Program-made: the position numbers and the translations under genes | Notes under the pieces: generated by a model | Databases searched by the model: none | Told to the model about the DNA's origin: nothing | What the model saw: only the letters and a program-made list of their open reading frames with translations | Assembly: GCA_005808505.1 (NCBI GenBank) | Contig: SYLX01000164.1 | Location: 1-55,426, forward strand | DNA: 55,426 nucleotides | Source: Bdellovibrionales bacterium | Lineage (GTDB): Bacteria; Bdellovibrionota; Bdellovibrionia; Bdellovibrionales; JAMPXM01 | Reading direction: 5' to 3' | Shown: positions 32,564-41,492 of the stretch, in pieces | How positions within the stretch are numbered: the first letter of the stretch is position 1 | How the letters are laid out: each line of letters starts with the position of its first letter

Positions 32564-33544
32564 TTGAGAACGAGGAAGGCGGTCGCTTCGGCGGCCGCTT
32601 TTGTTTTCGTCGCCTCCTCACTCGGCGCATCTCTCGCCCGAGCGCAAAAACCGACACCAAAGCCAGCCAACAAACCATCGACGACCAGCTCTGAAAAAGC
32701 GGCCGCATCCACGTCGGGATCAGGCGGGCGTCTTGAGAACCATCAAGATCTCATCGCAAAAGCGCAGAATCTGACCTTACAGCGCGATCGTCTCCAGGCG
32801 AGCCAAGTTTTGATTCGTGCTCTTCAGCCATTACAGAAAGACAAATCGTCGGCCGCATACAAAGAGCTCGTAACGGCCCTCGATGAATTAACGACTGTGT
32901 TTTACACCGAAAAGGCTCAAAGCCATTTTGCAACGGCAGAATCGTTGATGGAAACGAGGCCTCGAGAAGCTCTCGATCAACTTCAAGAAGCTCTCCAAAA
33001 AGAAGAACGAAACGTTACGGTTCTAAAAACAATCGCGCGCATTCATCTTCGAGCCGTTGATTGCAGTCGCGCTGATACGGCGGTGAAGCAAGCTGAAGAA
33101 GTAAACCCCTATTCAGCCGAAATTAAGCTTTTGCGGTTGCAGACTCTGGCGTGCCAGAAAAATTTTGAACTCCTCGGCACTAAACTCGAGGCTCAAACTC
33201 AAGATCTAGAGTCAGTGGAGAAATTCACCAAGTCGCTTCAAATCCAAGAGCAAATGCACGAGAAAGATCTCAAAAAAGCTCGAGCTACTCTTACGAGCTG
33301 GGAGTCGCAACAGCCCGATTATCCCGAAGTGCAATTTTGGAAGTGGGAGCTTTCCCGCCAAACGCCGACTCCAGATCGTACGGCTGCGTTGAAGTACGTC
33401 CAACTTTGCCAAAATCTCACACCGAGAAAGCGCAAAAGCTTCAGTTTAGACGTCGAATTGTGTAAGGGAAAAGAGCAGGTCGACGCTTATCTCAGAGAAG
33501 TTCAACTTCAGTCCTCGGAGGCGTCGGGAGAGGATGCGAGATAA
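32564..33544 (+). CDS. Exported TPR-like helical protein
   Basis: About 326 residues from TTG 32564. Signal peptide with RTRK n-region and AVASAAAFVFVASSLGASLA core (cleavage near ARAQ), then a Pro/Lys/Ser-rich linker (about 29-55) and helical repeats with TPR-like periodicity through about residue 300. Cys pairs occur near VDCSRAD and LACQKNF. Function unknown. Other in-frame starts are TTG 32504, which overlaps the preceding gene by 50 bases; no ATG is available and no good ribosome-binding site is visible. A UUCG-loop terminator overlaps codons 5-15. The stop overlaps the next gene's start by one base (TAATG). Confidence 0.7.
   Translation: MRTRKAVASAAAFVFVASSLGASLARAQKPTPKPANKPSTTSSEKAAASTSGSGGRLENHQDLIAKAQNLTLQRDRLQASQVLIRALQPLQKDKSSAAYKELVTALDELTTVFYTEKAQSHFATAESLMETRPREALDQLQEALQKEERNVTVLKTIARIHLRAVDCSRADTAVKQAEEVNPYSAEIKLLRLQTLACQKNFELLGTKLEAQTQDLESVEKFTKSLQIQEQMHEKDLKKARATLTSWESQQPDYPEVQFWKWELSRQTPTPDRTAALKYVQLCQNLTPRKRKSFSLDVELCKGKEQVDAYLREVQLQSSEASGEDAR
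32576..32607 (+). terminator. Terminator overlapping the signal-peptide codons of the TPR protein
   Basis: GCGGTCGC (32579-32586) and GCGGCCGC (32591-32598) pair with one G-U wobble around a UUCG tetraloop. The stem extends by AAG/UUU pairs to about 11 bp. TTTTGTTTT (32599-32607) follows. It lies 22 bases after the stop of the 31963-32553 gene. Confidence 0.88.
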
Positions 33545-33783
33545 TGTTCGCGAAAGTCTCGAAGAATCATCGTTTTCAGGTCGCAATATTTTTCGGTTTG
33601 CTTTCGAGTCTCGTTGCCTGCGGAGTCAAGGGTCCTCCGCGCCCTCCTGAACGAAGCGCCGAGCTCGGAAGAGGGCAGCCTTCCTTTACTCGAGCAACGG
33701 AACAATTTGCGTTCCCTGATGTGCCAAGTCCCGATGGCACACCCCAACCTACGAAAAAGCAGCAAAGCGGGGAATCGAATTGA
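33544..33783 (+). CDS. lptM: LptM/YifL-like small lipoprotein
   Basis: A 79-residue lipoprotein with signal ending SSLVAC (Cys26), followed immediately by GVKGPPRPPE, the C-G-x-K-G-P hallmark of the LptM (YifL) family. E. coli LptM assists LptD oxidative maturation at the outer membrane. The remainder is Pro/Gln/Ser-rich and disordered. It stands directly before dapF, as yifL does in E. coli, which supports the assignment. The ATG overlaps the preceding stop (TAATG) and its own stop overlaps the dapF ATG (TGATG). Confidence 0.85.
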   Translation: MFAKVSKNHRFQVAIFFGLLSSLVACGVKGPPRPPERSAELGRGQPSFTRATEQFAFPDVPSPDGTPQPTKKQQSGESN

Positions 33784-34652
33784 TGTCGACTCCAGACGGG
33801 GGACAAGTGGCATCAACCGATCTTACCTTTAGCAAACTGCAAGGCACCGGGAACGACTTCCTTTTCGTAGATGCTCGTACGGCTCTTCCGCCCCTGATTG
33901 AGAAAATTCCGCGACCTGAGCTTGCGCGAAAGCTTTGTCACCGCCAGTTCGGGGTAGGGGCTGATGGTTTAGTCTTCGTTGAGACCGGCTCATCACCTGA
34001 TCTGCTCAAATGGGATTTCTATAATAACGACGGCTCAACCGCTGAGATGTGCGGAAACGCGAGCCGATGTATGGGGCGGTGGGCCCACACAAAGCTTGGC
34101 CTTCAAAACCTCACGTTTGAAACACGATCTGGATTGGTGACAACCAAAGTGGTTGGCGAAGAGATCTCTTCACATCTTGATTATCTCTCGCTTCAATTTC
34201 GAACTTTGGATTTCGAGTTCGACGGTAAAAAATTTAAAGCCAACTTCGTGAACACCGGTGTGCCTCATGCGGTAGTCGAAATCGAAAAGATTGCGAGCGC
34301 TAACCCCGACGATGCTTTTGCCGCCGCGGCCATTCGCCAGCTAAGGTTTCATCCCGATGCGGGCTCAAAGGGGACGAACATTACCTTCCTTGAAAAACGA
34401 GGAGAAGATCAATTCGCGACCACAACCTTTGAGCGCGGTGTTGAAGACTTCACGCTCTCGTGCGGAACCGGAGTTCTTTCAGCAGCGGCGACGGGATTAG
34501 AAAAATCGAAAATAGAGATCAAGAAAGCGACCGTTGAATCGCCGGGAGGGCGATTGAAAGTTGAATTCGGCAAATCGTGGCGTGGAGCTTCTCTGCAAGG
34601 ACCCGCAGTGCATGTCTTCGACGGTCGAGTGCCAGAAAGATTTTTGAAATGA
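33783..34652 (+). CDS. dapF: Diaminopimelate epimerase
   Basis: Converts LL- to meso-diaminopimelate for peptidoglycan and lysine. The 289-residue protein has KLQGTGNDFLFVD at the N-terminus and two catalytic Cys motifs: Cys90 in EMCGNASRC and the second in SCGTG (about residue 230). HRQFGVGADGL and GSKGTNITF are also typical. ATG 33783 overlaps the upstream stop; an in-frame TTG at 33780 is also possible. It overlaps dapA by ATGA. With dapA and dapB it forms a coupled operon. Confidence 0.96.
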   Translation: MSTPDGGQVASTDLTFSKLQGTGNDFLFVDARTALPPLIEKIPRPELARKLCHRQFGVGADGLVFVETGSSPDLLKWDFYNNDGSTAEMCGNASRCMGRWAHTKLGLQNLTFETRSGLVTTKVVGEEISSHLDYLSLQFRTLDFEFDGKKFKANFVNTGVPHAVVEIEKIASANPDDAFAAAAIRQLRFHPDAGSKGTNITFLEKRGEDQFATTTFERGVEDFTLSCGTGVLSAAATGLEKSKIEIKKATVESPGGRLKVEFGKSWRGASLQGPAVHVFDGRVPERFLK

Positions 34653-35527
34653 AGGATTTCTCAGGAGTCTTCACCGCCCTCATCACGCCTTTTAAAGATG
34701 GCGAAATCGACTGGAAGTCGCTGCAGAAGCTGGTTCGCTTCCAGCTCGACGGTGGGATCAACGGTTTTGTTGTCATCGGAACAACAGCTGAAAGCCCAAA
34801 TCTTACGCCTCAAGAAAAACAAAAATTGTTTGAGTATGTGAAATCGGAATCAGCCGGCCAGGTGCCGCTGATCGTAGGAACAGGCTCTAACAGTACAAGC
34901 GAGACAATTGCGGCAACGCAAGCTGCGGCAAGGTGGGGGGCCGATGCGGCTCTCGTCGTTGTTCCCTACTATAACCGCCCCCCGCAGCGCGGACTCTTTG
35001 CGCACTACCAGAAGGTCGCGGAGTGTTCGGATCTTCCCGTCATTCTCTACAACGTTCCTTCGCGTACGGTTGCGAAGCTAGAACTCGAAACCATCAAAGA
35101 GCTGAGTCACCTCCCCAAGATCATCGGCATCAAAGAAGCCACAGGTGACATCGGGTTTGCGCGCCAAATCGCTCACGACTGTGGAAAGTCTTTCTTACTT
35201 TCCAGCGGCGATGACGGCACGTACTTGGATTTGGTTGCGGCCGGAGGACACGGAACAATCGCCGTTGCTTCGCATATCTTGCCGAAAGAATTTACGACTT
35301 GGTGCGATCGTGTGCGCAAAGGCGATCAAACGGCAAAACAGGAGTTTTCTCGCTACGCGGAACTTATTGCGGGCCTTTACCTCGAGTCAAATCCGATTCC
35401 CGTGAAGATGGCTCTTCATTTGATGAACATCATTGAAAGCCCTGAGTTAAGACTTCCGCTCGTAACTCTCTCTGAGCCTTACAAAGCTGAGTTGAAGAAT
35501 CGAATGATGGCGGTTGGTCTCTTATGA
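34649..35527 (+). CDS. dapA: 4-hydroxy-tetrahydrodipicolinate synthase
   Basis: Condenses pyruvate with aspartate semialdehyde in the lysine/DAP pathway. From ATG 34649 the protein has 292 residues, the standard length. Schiff-base Lys162 (IGIKEATGD), Tyr134 in LYNVPSRT, GTTAESP (44-50), and the VPYYNRPPQ loop are all present. The upstream in-frame start at 34577 lies inside dapF and is not used in my view. It overlaps both neighbours by ATGA. Confidence 0.96.
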   Translation: MKDFSGVFTALITPFKDGEIDWKSLQKLVRFQLDGGINGFVVIGTTAESPNLTPQEKQKLFEYVKSESAGQVPLIVGTGSNSTSETIAATQAAARWGADAALVVVPYYNRPPQRGLFAHYQKVAECSDLPVILYNVPSRTVAKLELETIKELSHLPKIIGIKEATGDIGFARQIAHDCGKSFLLSSGDDGTYLDLVAAGGHGTIAVASHILPKEFTTWCDRVRKGDQTAKQEFSRYAELIAGLYLESNPIPVKMALHLMNIIESPELRLPLVTLSEPYKAELKNRMMAVGLL

Positions 35528-36219
35528 AAAAGCTCGCGATCATCGGCATCTCAGGCCGAATGGGCGCTGAGCTTTTAGCACTCGCGCCTGAATTTGATTT
35601 CAAGGTCACGAGCGGCGTTTCGAGACGTTCGCTCGAATCAACGCTGACCGTGGTGTCCTCTTGCGAAAAGTTGAAGCCAGCTGACGTCGACATTGTCATC
35701 GACTTCTCTCTTCCCGAACTCACGAAAGGTGTGGCGGAGTGGTGCAAAGCGAATCAGAAGCCACTCGTGTCAGGCGTGACGGGGCTCAAGGATCCTGAAA
35801 GAAACGCGCTTGCCGAAGCCGCAGAAAAGACTCCAGTGCTCTGGGCGCCAAACATGAGTCTTGGCGTCGCGGTTCTTGCGCGGATGCTCGCAAAACTCTC
35901 TCTCCTCGATGGATTCGACTTTCAAATTGAAGAGCTTCATCACAATCGAAAGAAAGACAAGCCGAGCGGAACCGCCGTGTTTCTGCAAGAGCGGTTAAAA
36001 GAAGCTGTCAAAGCTGATGTTCCAGATCCACTGGCAATTCGGGGCGGAGGCATTTTTGGAATCCATCGCATCTGGGCAATGGGTGAAGAGGAAACTCTGA
36101 CGCTCGAGCACACCGCGATGAACCGTCGCGTGTTCGCGCGAGGCGCGATGAAGGCCGCGCAGTGGCTGATCCAAAGGCAGCCTGGTCTCTACAAAATGGA
36201 CGATGTGTTAGGCGTTTGA
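35524..36219 (+). CDS. dapB: 4-hydroxy-tetrahydrodipicolinate reductase
   Basis: Reduces the DapA product with NAD(P)H. The 231-residue protein has a slightly modified dinucleotide motif (GISGRMG, 8-14), the catalytic segment EELHHNRKKDKPSGT (His139/His140, Lys) and the final GLYKMDDVLG. It is shorter than E. coli DapB (273) through a compact N-terminal domain. ATG 35524 overlaps dapA. It completes the lptM-dapF-dapA-dapB operon. A GCGTCC/GGACGC inverted repeat lies downstream (about 36243-36278), without a U-tract. Confidence 0.95.
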   Translation: MKKLAIIGISGRMGAELLALAPEFDFKVTSGVSRRSLESTLTVVSSCEKLKPADVDIVIDFSLPELTKGVAEWCKANQKPLVSGVTGLKDPERNALAEAAEKTPVLWAPNMSLGVAVLARMLAKLSLLDGFDFQIEELHHNRKKDKPSGTAVFLQERLKEAVKADVPDPLAIRGGGIFGIHRIWAMGEEETLTLEHTAMNRRVFARGAMKAAQWLIQRQPGLYKMDDVLGV

Positions 36220-36354
36220 ATTCGCACCTCTGGTTTTCCCGTGCGTCCTGAGGGAGCGCTTGCTTTTTAAGGACGCGGGTCCTAAACCTTTTGTATCCAT
36301 AAGCAAAAATACACCGATACCTGCAATGCTCTAGGTTGTACGAAGGAGTGAGCT

Positions 36355-36999
36355 ATGAAGTTCTTCATAGATACGGCGGATATGAACGAAATCCGCGAAG
36401 CTAATTCACGTGGTTGGGTCGATGGCGTGACAACGAACCCGACACTCATCGCGAAAAGCGGTCGCCGTTTGAACGACGTGATCCTCGAGATCTGCAAAGA
36501 AGTGAAGGGCCCTGTTTCAGCAGAAGTCGTAAGCCTGAAAGCAGACGAGATGTACGCTGAAGGCGTTGCGCTCGCAAAACTTCACGACAACATCGTCGTA
36601 AAAGTTCCAATGTGCGAAGAGGGCATGGTCGCCGTGAAGCGCTTCTCGAAAGAAGGCATCAAAACAAACGTCACGCTCATCTTCAGCCCGCTTCAAGCTT
36701 TGTTGGCGGCAAAAGCTGGCGCAACGATGGCGTCACCTTTCGTTGGCCGTCTCGATGATATCTCGACAGAAGGTATGGGTTTGATCAGCCAAATCCGCCA
36801 AATCTACGACAACTACAACTTCAAGACTGAGGTCTTGGTCGCGAGCGTTCGTCATCCCATTCACGTCCTCGAGAGTGCTATGATGGGAGCAGACATCATG
36901 ACCGCCCCGTTGAAGGTCTTTAAGCAAATGGTCAACCATCCGTTGACCGATGCGGGCATCCAGACCTTCTTGAAAGACTGGGAGAAAGTTCCGAAGTGA
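36355..36999 (+). CDS. tal: Short-type transaldolase (TalC/FSA subfamily)
   Basis: Transfers a dihydroxyacetone unit between sugar phosphates in the pentose phosphate pathway, or acts as fructose-6-phosphate aldolase. The 214-residue protein is of the short TalC/FSA class, with Schiff-base Lys83 (NIVVKVPM), FIDTAD at the start, [13 protein letters not shown] and [20 protein letters not shown]. The FSA class usually has Gln59 and Tyr131 variants; here SAEV precedes and PFVGRLDDI follows, as in transaldolases. ATG 36355 has AAGGAG at 8 bases. A long hairpin follows the stop. Confidence 0.93.
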   Translation: MKFFIDTADMNEIREANSRGWVDGVTTNPTLIAKSGRRLNDVILEICKEVKGPVSAEVVSLKADEMYAEGVALAKLHDNIVVKVPMCEEGMVAVKRFSKEGIKTNVTLIFSPLQALLAAKAGATMASPFVGRLDDISTEGMGLISQIRQIYDNYNFKTEVLVASVRHPIHVLESAMMGADIMTAPLKVFKQMVNHPLTDAGIQTFLKDWEKVPK

Positions 37000-37499
37000 T
37001 ACGAACGAGTCGTCAAGACCGAACCTACCCCCACCCCAGCAGCGCTGCTGTTGGGCGGAGGCATTCGGTTTTGACTCTCGCCTTGATCGCCTTCGGTTTT
37101 TGCACTGTTTTGGTCGGATGCGTGACGAAAGCCAAGATCAACGATGTTTGGCTTTCGTATCCGACAGTCCGCAAAGTCGTCATGACCAATATGCCTCTCG
37201 GGGTTCGCGACGAAAGTCCCAACGGTCGAGAGATCACTTCAAATTACTTCAGTCCCAAGAATTGGGAAGTAAACGCCACCGAGAAGTCAGAGCGCGCATT
37301 CGCGAAAGCAGTCATTCTCGGCTCGAGCCGCCCCTACAAGATCGATATCAAAATCATGCGAGAGAAAAAGTCTGGGAAAGGTTACGTGTCTTTAGGTGAA
37401 GACAAAAAACTGACCCAAGAACTAGTCGAAGCCATTCGCGATGCCTTGGCCGATCGTCGCGAAGAACGCAACATTATTGACGAGTTCCGCGCCTTCTAA
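36996..37499 (+). CDS. Lipoprotein of unknown function
   Basis: A 167-residue protein from GTG 36996, which overlaps the tal stop (GTGA); GGGAGAAAG upstream is a fair ribosome-binding site. The unusually long n-region (about 24 residues, basic) leads to [15 protein letters not shown] (lipid Cys42). The mature part contains [14 protein letters not shown] and a basic C-terminal half ([13 protein letters not shown]); no family recognised. The region coding the n-region folds into the tal terminator-like hairpin. A coupled start with tal seems likely, but the shorter hydrophobic part alone would lack a start codon. Confidence 0.75.
   Translation: MIRTSRQDRTYPHPSSAAVGRRHSVLTLALIAFGFCTVLVGCVTKAKINDVWLSYPTVRKVVMTNMPLGVRDESPNGREITSNYFSPKNWEVNATEKSERAFAKAVILGSSRPYKIDIKIMREKKSGKGYVSLGEDKKLTQELVEAIRDALADRREERNIIDEFRAF
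37018..37072 (+). terminator. Long hairpin after tal, overlapping the lipoprotein start
   Basis: ACCGAA (37018-37023) pairs with TTCGGT (37064-37069), continuing with CCT/AGG and CCC/GGG to an inner palindrome CAGCAGCGCTGCTG (37037-37050). TTTT follows at 37069-37072. It lies 19 bases after the tal stop and codes for residues 8-25 of the next lipoprotein's signal sequence. Confidence 0.7.
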
Positions 37500-37556
37500 C
37501 ACACTGATAAAGTGTGAGCAGGATGCTCGCATTCAAAACGCACTCAAGGAAGAGTC

Positions 37557-39863
37557 GTGTATAAGTTTCGCTCCAGACCGAAAAAGTCATGGATCAAGCG
37601 CAATGCTCCAACAGCGTTGCTGATGGCGATGAGTATCGCCAGCGTTTCTTTCGGCTTTCTCCTCCCCGCTGCCTCTGGGGTTGATTCCAACGTTCGTGTT
37701 TTTTCCGAAGGTTTGAAAATCCATCTTGATCGCACTTCGCCTGCTTTCGCCGCTCTCGAAGATGCGTGGATGCCAGATCAGGTTAAGGAATCCCCACCTG
37801 TATCGCTAATTCCTGCGAGCGTGCCGAGTTTGGCATTGAGTGTCGGTTCAGACCAAACGGCGTTCCTTGCTGGCAAAATCATGCGTGCAAATCAACGCGA
37901 GCGGAATCTTTATGCTCAAGAAAAAGCCGCACGCGAAGCGCAGAGCCGTCTCTACGCGCAGGTTGCCGCCGATGCATTGAAGAAGATGTCATCGCAACTT
38001 CGTCCGATGGAAATGGGCGAACATGCGGTTGCACCGTCTCCTCCGGCTGAGTCTCCCGAAAAAGTCGAAGTAGTGGCACAATCTGAACCCTCGCCAGCCG
38101 AAGAACCGACCACGGTTACTAAAACGATTTCTCTTACCGACTTACGTATGAGTCGGGAAGAACTTCTCGGAAGTCTCTTCTTGCCGCTCGCCCAATCGGC
38201 AAAAAAATCGGCAAACGGACTAAAGCTATTGGCGACGTCCCCTCGTCAGCCTTCCTCTGATCCACCGACTGAAACCTATTCTTCGGGTCGCTGGCCAAAA
38301 CCAGATCGAAAGCAGAAAGCCTCAAGGTACGCGAAATCGCCGAGCGATTTTGAAACCGGCGCCGAAGCAGACTCGGCCGTAGCCCAAACGATTGTTCGCC
38401 AAGCGATCGTTTCAGGACCACTCGAATTCTCGGGTGGGCTTGCCCTTTCAAACACGTTAGACCGCGTTCTTGTTTACCGCGAGTACGAAGGTGAAACGCT
38501 CGAAGCGGGCGTCGTTTGGCTTCGTGAAGGGCGCTACGAAATTTTTGTAGAAGAAACTACGGGTCAACTCGTGGGCGAATTGAGAACTCCCTACGGAGAC
38601 GTGATGGGACGTGGTCAGCTCGACTTCTCGCGCATCCCGATCAAAGAAAACCAACGTAAGGTGAGTTCCGTTACCCTCAGAATCGCTCCGGTCCTGCAAG
38701 GACTTACTGGTCGCGTTCTCGCGACCAAGGCTCCCCTTGCGCCTCCGATTGGTCTTCGCAAATCGGATGTCACCTTTGACGATCTGCCGTTCCACACAGA
38801 AACGCTGAAAGACGGCGTATTCGAAGAAGCGGATTTGCTCGAAGGTTCGATCGCGATTCTTCGTGCAAACAAATCAGGTTTTGTTGGCTCGCTTGCATTC
38901 GCACATGCTGGCCGAGTTAACGATATCGAAATCTTCCCGAATCTCGAAGGCCAGCCGATTCGCAGGCTTCTTGATTTCATTCCTGACGTAAGTCTCCAGC
39001 ACTCTTCTGTTATCTGGGGCAAGGTTACAAAATCGGGTCGACCTGTTTCTGGTGCTCGCGTCGAACTCATGACGGGCGAATCCAATGTTCGTCCCGTTTA
39101 CTTCAACGCATCTCTTCAACCGGATCCCCGCCTCTCTTCGACGACGGAAAATGGTGTCTACGCTTTCTACCCCGTCTCTCCAGGATCCCATGCGGTTCAG
39201 GCTTTTGCACCGGGTGAACCTTCTACGGAGCCGATGGTCTTCCCTACCGAAGAGCGTATGGTTTCTAAAGTCGATCTTGAAATTCGCGCAAACCGCCGTG
39301 CAAAGGTCAAAGTGTTCGATGCTTTCGAAACGCAGCGACCCGTTAGCACGGAGCTTCGAGCTGTTGGTCGAAGCCAAGGGCTCGTCGTTAACCGCACGGG
39401 CGTAAGCGAGATCGCGTTTGCCGATAACTCGGGCCTCTTGATCTTCGATGCATTCTCGTCTTCCGAGTACGCACGGACAAGAATCACGATGGGTCGCGAT
39501 CGAAAAGTGATCAATGTACCGATGATCAGAACAAGATGGCTTGAATCACTTCGCTCACGATTGAGTTTGTCGAAAGAAGCCGAAACAGGTTCGATTATCG
39601 GGTTTGTGCAGGGGGCTCTCCCCTATAAGGTCGCGATGGAAGAGCGTAGTCTTCGCGCGCAATCCCGAATCATTTACTTCGACAGCAAGGGCGAACCAAT
39701 CGAAAGCGATCACGGGATTCCGGGGGGAGGCTTTGTGATCTTCAACGTGCCTGAAGGATTCAGAACGGTGACGATCCAACCTTCAGGAACTTCCAAAATG
39801 CTTTCAGCCTTGGCGCTCGTTGAGTCTGAAGCAACGAGCGTTATGAGTCAGGGTTTACGTTAA
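37557..39863 (+). CDS. Large exported protein with a carboxypeptidase-regulatory-like Ig domain
   Basis: A 768-residue protein not assigned to a family. N-terminal basic segment and hydrophobic helix (MYKFRSRPKKSWIK, then ALLMAMSIASVSFGFLLP) suggest a signal peptide or anchor. Helical and Pro/Glu-rich stretches follow (about 115-180), then beta-rich domains. SSVIWGKVTKSGRPVSGARV (about 482-501) starts a carboxypeptidase-regulatory-like fold. Almost no Cys. It could be a surface-exposed or periplasmic structural protein. GTG 37557 has AAGGAAG just upstream. It converges with the transglycosylase gene by a 4-base overlap. Confidence 0.8.
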   Translation: MYKFRSRPKKSWIKRNAPTALLMAMSIASVSFGFLLPAASGVDSNVRVFSEGLKIHLDRTSPAFAALEDAWMPDQVKESPPVSLIPASVPSLALSVGSDQTAFLAGKIMRANQRERNLYAQEKAAREAQSRLYAQVAADALKKMSSQLRPMEMGEHAVAPSPPAESPEKVEVVAQSEPSPAEEPTTVTKTISLTDLRMSREELLGSLFLPLAQSAKKSANGLKLLATSPRQPSSDPPTETYSSGRWPKPDRKQKASRYAKSPSDFETGAEADSAVAQTIVRQAIVSGPLEFSGGLALSNTLDRVLVYREYEGETLEAGVVWLREGRYEIFVEETTGQLVGELRTPYGDVMGRGQLDFSRIPIKENQRKVSSVTLRIAPVLQGLTGRVLATKAPLAPPIGLRKSDVTFDDLPFHTETLKDGVFEEADLLEGSIAILRANKSGFVGSLAFAHAGRVNDIEIFPNLEGQPIRRLLDFIPDVSLQHSSVIWGKVTKSGRPVSGARVELMTGESNVRPVYFNASLQPDPRLSSTTENGVYAFYPVSPGSHAVQAFAPGEPSTEPMVFPTEERMVSKVDLEIRANRRAKVKVFDAFETQRPVSTELRAVGRSQGLVVNRTGVSEIAFADNSGLLIFDAFSSSEYARTRITMGRDRKVINVPMIRTRWLESLRSRLSLSKEAETGSIIGFVQGALPYKVAMEERSLRAQSRIIYFDSKGEPIESDHGIPGGGFVIFNVPEGFRTVTIQPSGTSKMLSALALVESEATSVMSQGLR

Positions 39864-41416
39864 GAGCGCTTAGGCGCAACGTCGTCGACAGCCGCAAAGA
39901 GGCTTTCGATGTCACGCAACAGGTGTTGAGGTACGTGCAAGCGGAATCCGCGAGGCAAAAGAAGATTGCGGCGAGCCGCCGTTTTCAACTCGGGATTGAT
40001 CGTTAAAAAATCCGTCAGCGAAAGTTTGCTGACGCGCAAGAGATCGCTGACACGAACAGAACGTGAAAGTTTCACGAGCTGAAGGTCGAGGTGTTCCTCA
40101 CGATCGAGATTCTCAAAAATCTCGTGGCTGTATTTTTCCGCGTGAAGCGCGGCCAAGAACTCTGAATAAAAATTCGAGGATGCGAAGTCGAACGAGCGGC
40201 TGCGGTAACGTGCAATGATTTGCGCGAGATCGCGAGAGCCAGCTTTTTGCGACGCCTTCCGGATGCCGCCGGGACCGTGGTTCCACGCGGTGATCGCAAG
40301 CGGCCACGAGCGATAAAGAATCATGTGATTTTCTTTGAGCAGGCGAGCCGCAGCTTCCGTAGCTTTGAGCGGGGAGCGACGCTCGTCGATCACGCCATCA
40401 ACTAACATGAACTTGCGACCTGTGTTGCCCATGAACTGCCAGATGCCCGAAGCGCCAACCTTGCTTGTCGCGTGGTCATTGAAGCTCGATTCAACGAAAG
40501 GGATCCGCGTAAGCTCAGTGGGGAGCTTATAGCGTTTGAAGATCTCTTCCATCGTATTCAAGTAACGTGTCGACTGCGTTAAGCCTGAAGCGAAAAAGTT
40601 ACGCTGGCCTGTTTGGACACGCACTTCGTGAAGCGCGAGCATCGCTTGTTTGCGAACGTCTCCGCCTAGCGGCGCCAGCGCATCGGCAACCATCTGCTCG
40701 GATTCCGAAAGATCTTTGAGGGTTTTACGATTAGCGAGTTTGCGGAGGGTAGCGCGCACAACCTGCGCTTCTTCCTTCACGATCTTGTCGGCTTTTTCGC
40801 GTCTCATCCAAAGGCGACGGGGAGTGTCGCTATTGATGATGTAAGTCGTGTCGACGACTTTGAAGATGATTTGCGGATGACGAGAGTGATGGATAATCCG
40901 GCGATTCGAATCGTACTTTGTGTAGACGTCGAACCAAAATCCAACGCGTCCTTTGAGACCGGCGGGAATCTTGAATTCCTGCGAGATGCGGTTGTCGAAA
41001 TCATCGAGAACGGCATCACGATCAAAAGGAGTCTCAGCCGTTTGCGCAACTTCCTTTGGAACAACGGGGAAGATGGTTTCGATCAAACCGAGTTGGTTCA
41101 GGATTTCTACCATTTCAGAATCGGGAGCGTATTCCGCGCGTAAGCTTTCGGGAATTTCGATTTCGCCGTCGTCTTCGTCTGACTCATCTTCAGCCGTGAT
41201 GTTCTCAGCCCATGCCTTGTCTTCTTCAGACACGTCGGCCACGACCTCCGCGGTCTGTGTCGTGGGCATCACGACGATGTTAAAGTGAACGGCGGCCGCC
41301 AAAGTTAAGCCCGAAACGATGCCCGCAAAAGCTGCGAGGGCAACGGTGCGAACGAGCCAAACGGGGAGGCGGAGTGCCTGAGCCTTCTCTTTAATTTTAC
41401 GCGTGAGCTTTTCCAT
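39860..41416 (-). CDS. Membrane-anchored lytic transglycosylase (SLT/MltD-like)
   Basis: Cleaves the glycan strands of peptidoglycan with 1,6-anhydromuramyl formation. From ATG 41416 the protein has 518 residues: one N-terminal membrane helix (about 22-45), an acidic linker (about 65-95), an uncharacterised region (to about 275), and an SLT domain with catalytic Glu309 (IPFVESSFN), ATSKVGASGIWQFM and AITAWNHGPGGI. The C-terminal segment resembles a LysM-like or MltD-type cell-wall binding unit (VRVSDLLRVSKLSLTDFL). A TTG at 41425 is in frame. Possible roles are wall remodelling or prey entry; sequence cannot tell. Confidence 0.9.
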   Translation of the reverse strand: MEKLTRKIKEKAQALRLPVWLVRTVALAAFAGIVSGLTLAAAVHFNIVVMPTTQTAEVVADVSEEDKAWAENITAEDESDEDDGEIEIPESLRAEYAPDSEMVEILNQLGLIETIFPVVPKEVAQTAETPFDRDAVLDDFDNRISQEFKIPAGLKGRVGFWFDVYTKYDSNRRIIHHSRHPQIIFKVVDTTYIINSDTPRRLWMRREKADKIVKEEAQVVRATLRKLANRKTLKDLSESEQMVADALAPLGGDVRKQAMLALHEVRVQTGQRNFFASGLTQSTRYLNTMEEIFKRYKLPTELTRIPFVESSFNDHATSKVGASGIWQFMGNTGRKFMLVDGVIDERRSPLKATEAAARLLKENHMILYRSWPLAITAWNHGPGGIRKASQKAGSRDLAQIIARYRSRSFDFASSNFYSEFLAALHAEKYSHEIFENLDREEHLDLQLVKLSRSVRVSDLLRVSKLSLTDFLTINPELKTAARRNLLLPRGFRLHVPQHLLRDIESLFAAVDDVAPKRS

Positions 41417-41492
41417 CAAGCTCAAGGGGTAGCAACGGAGGTGCCACGGAACCTAGAGCGGCAACTCGACGACGAGCCATCTGAGTCGGGAA

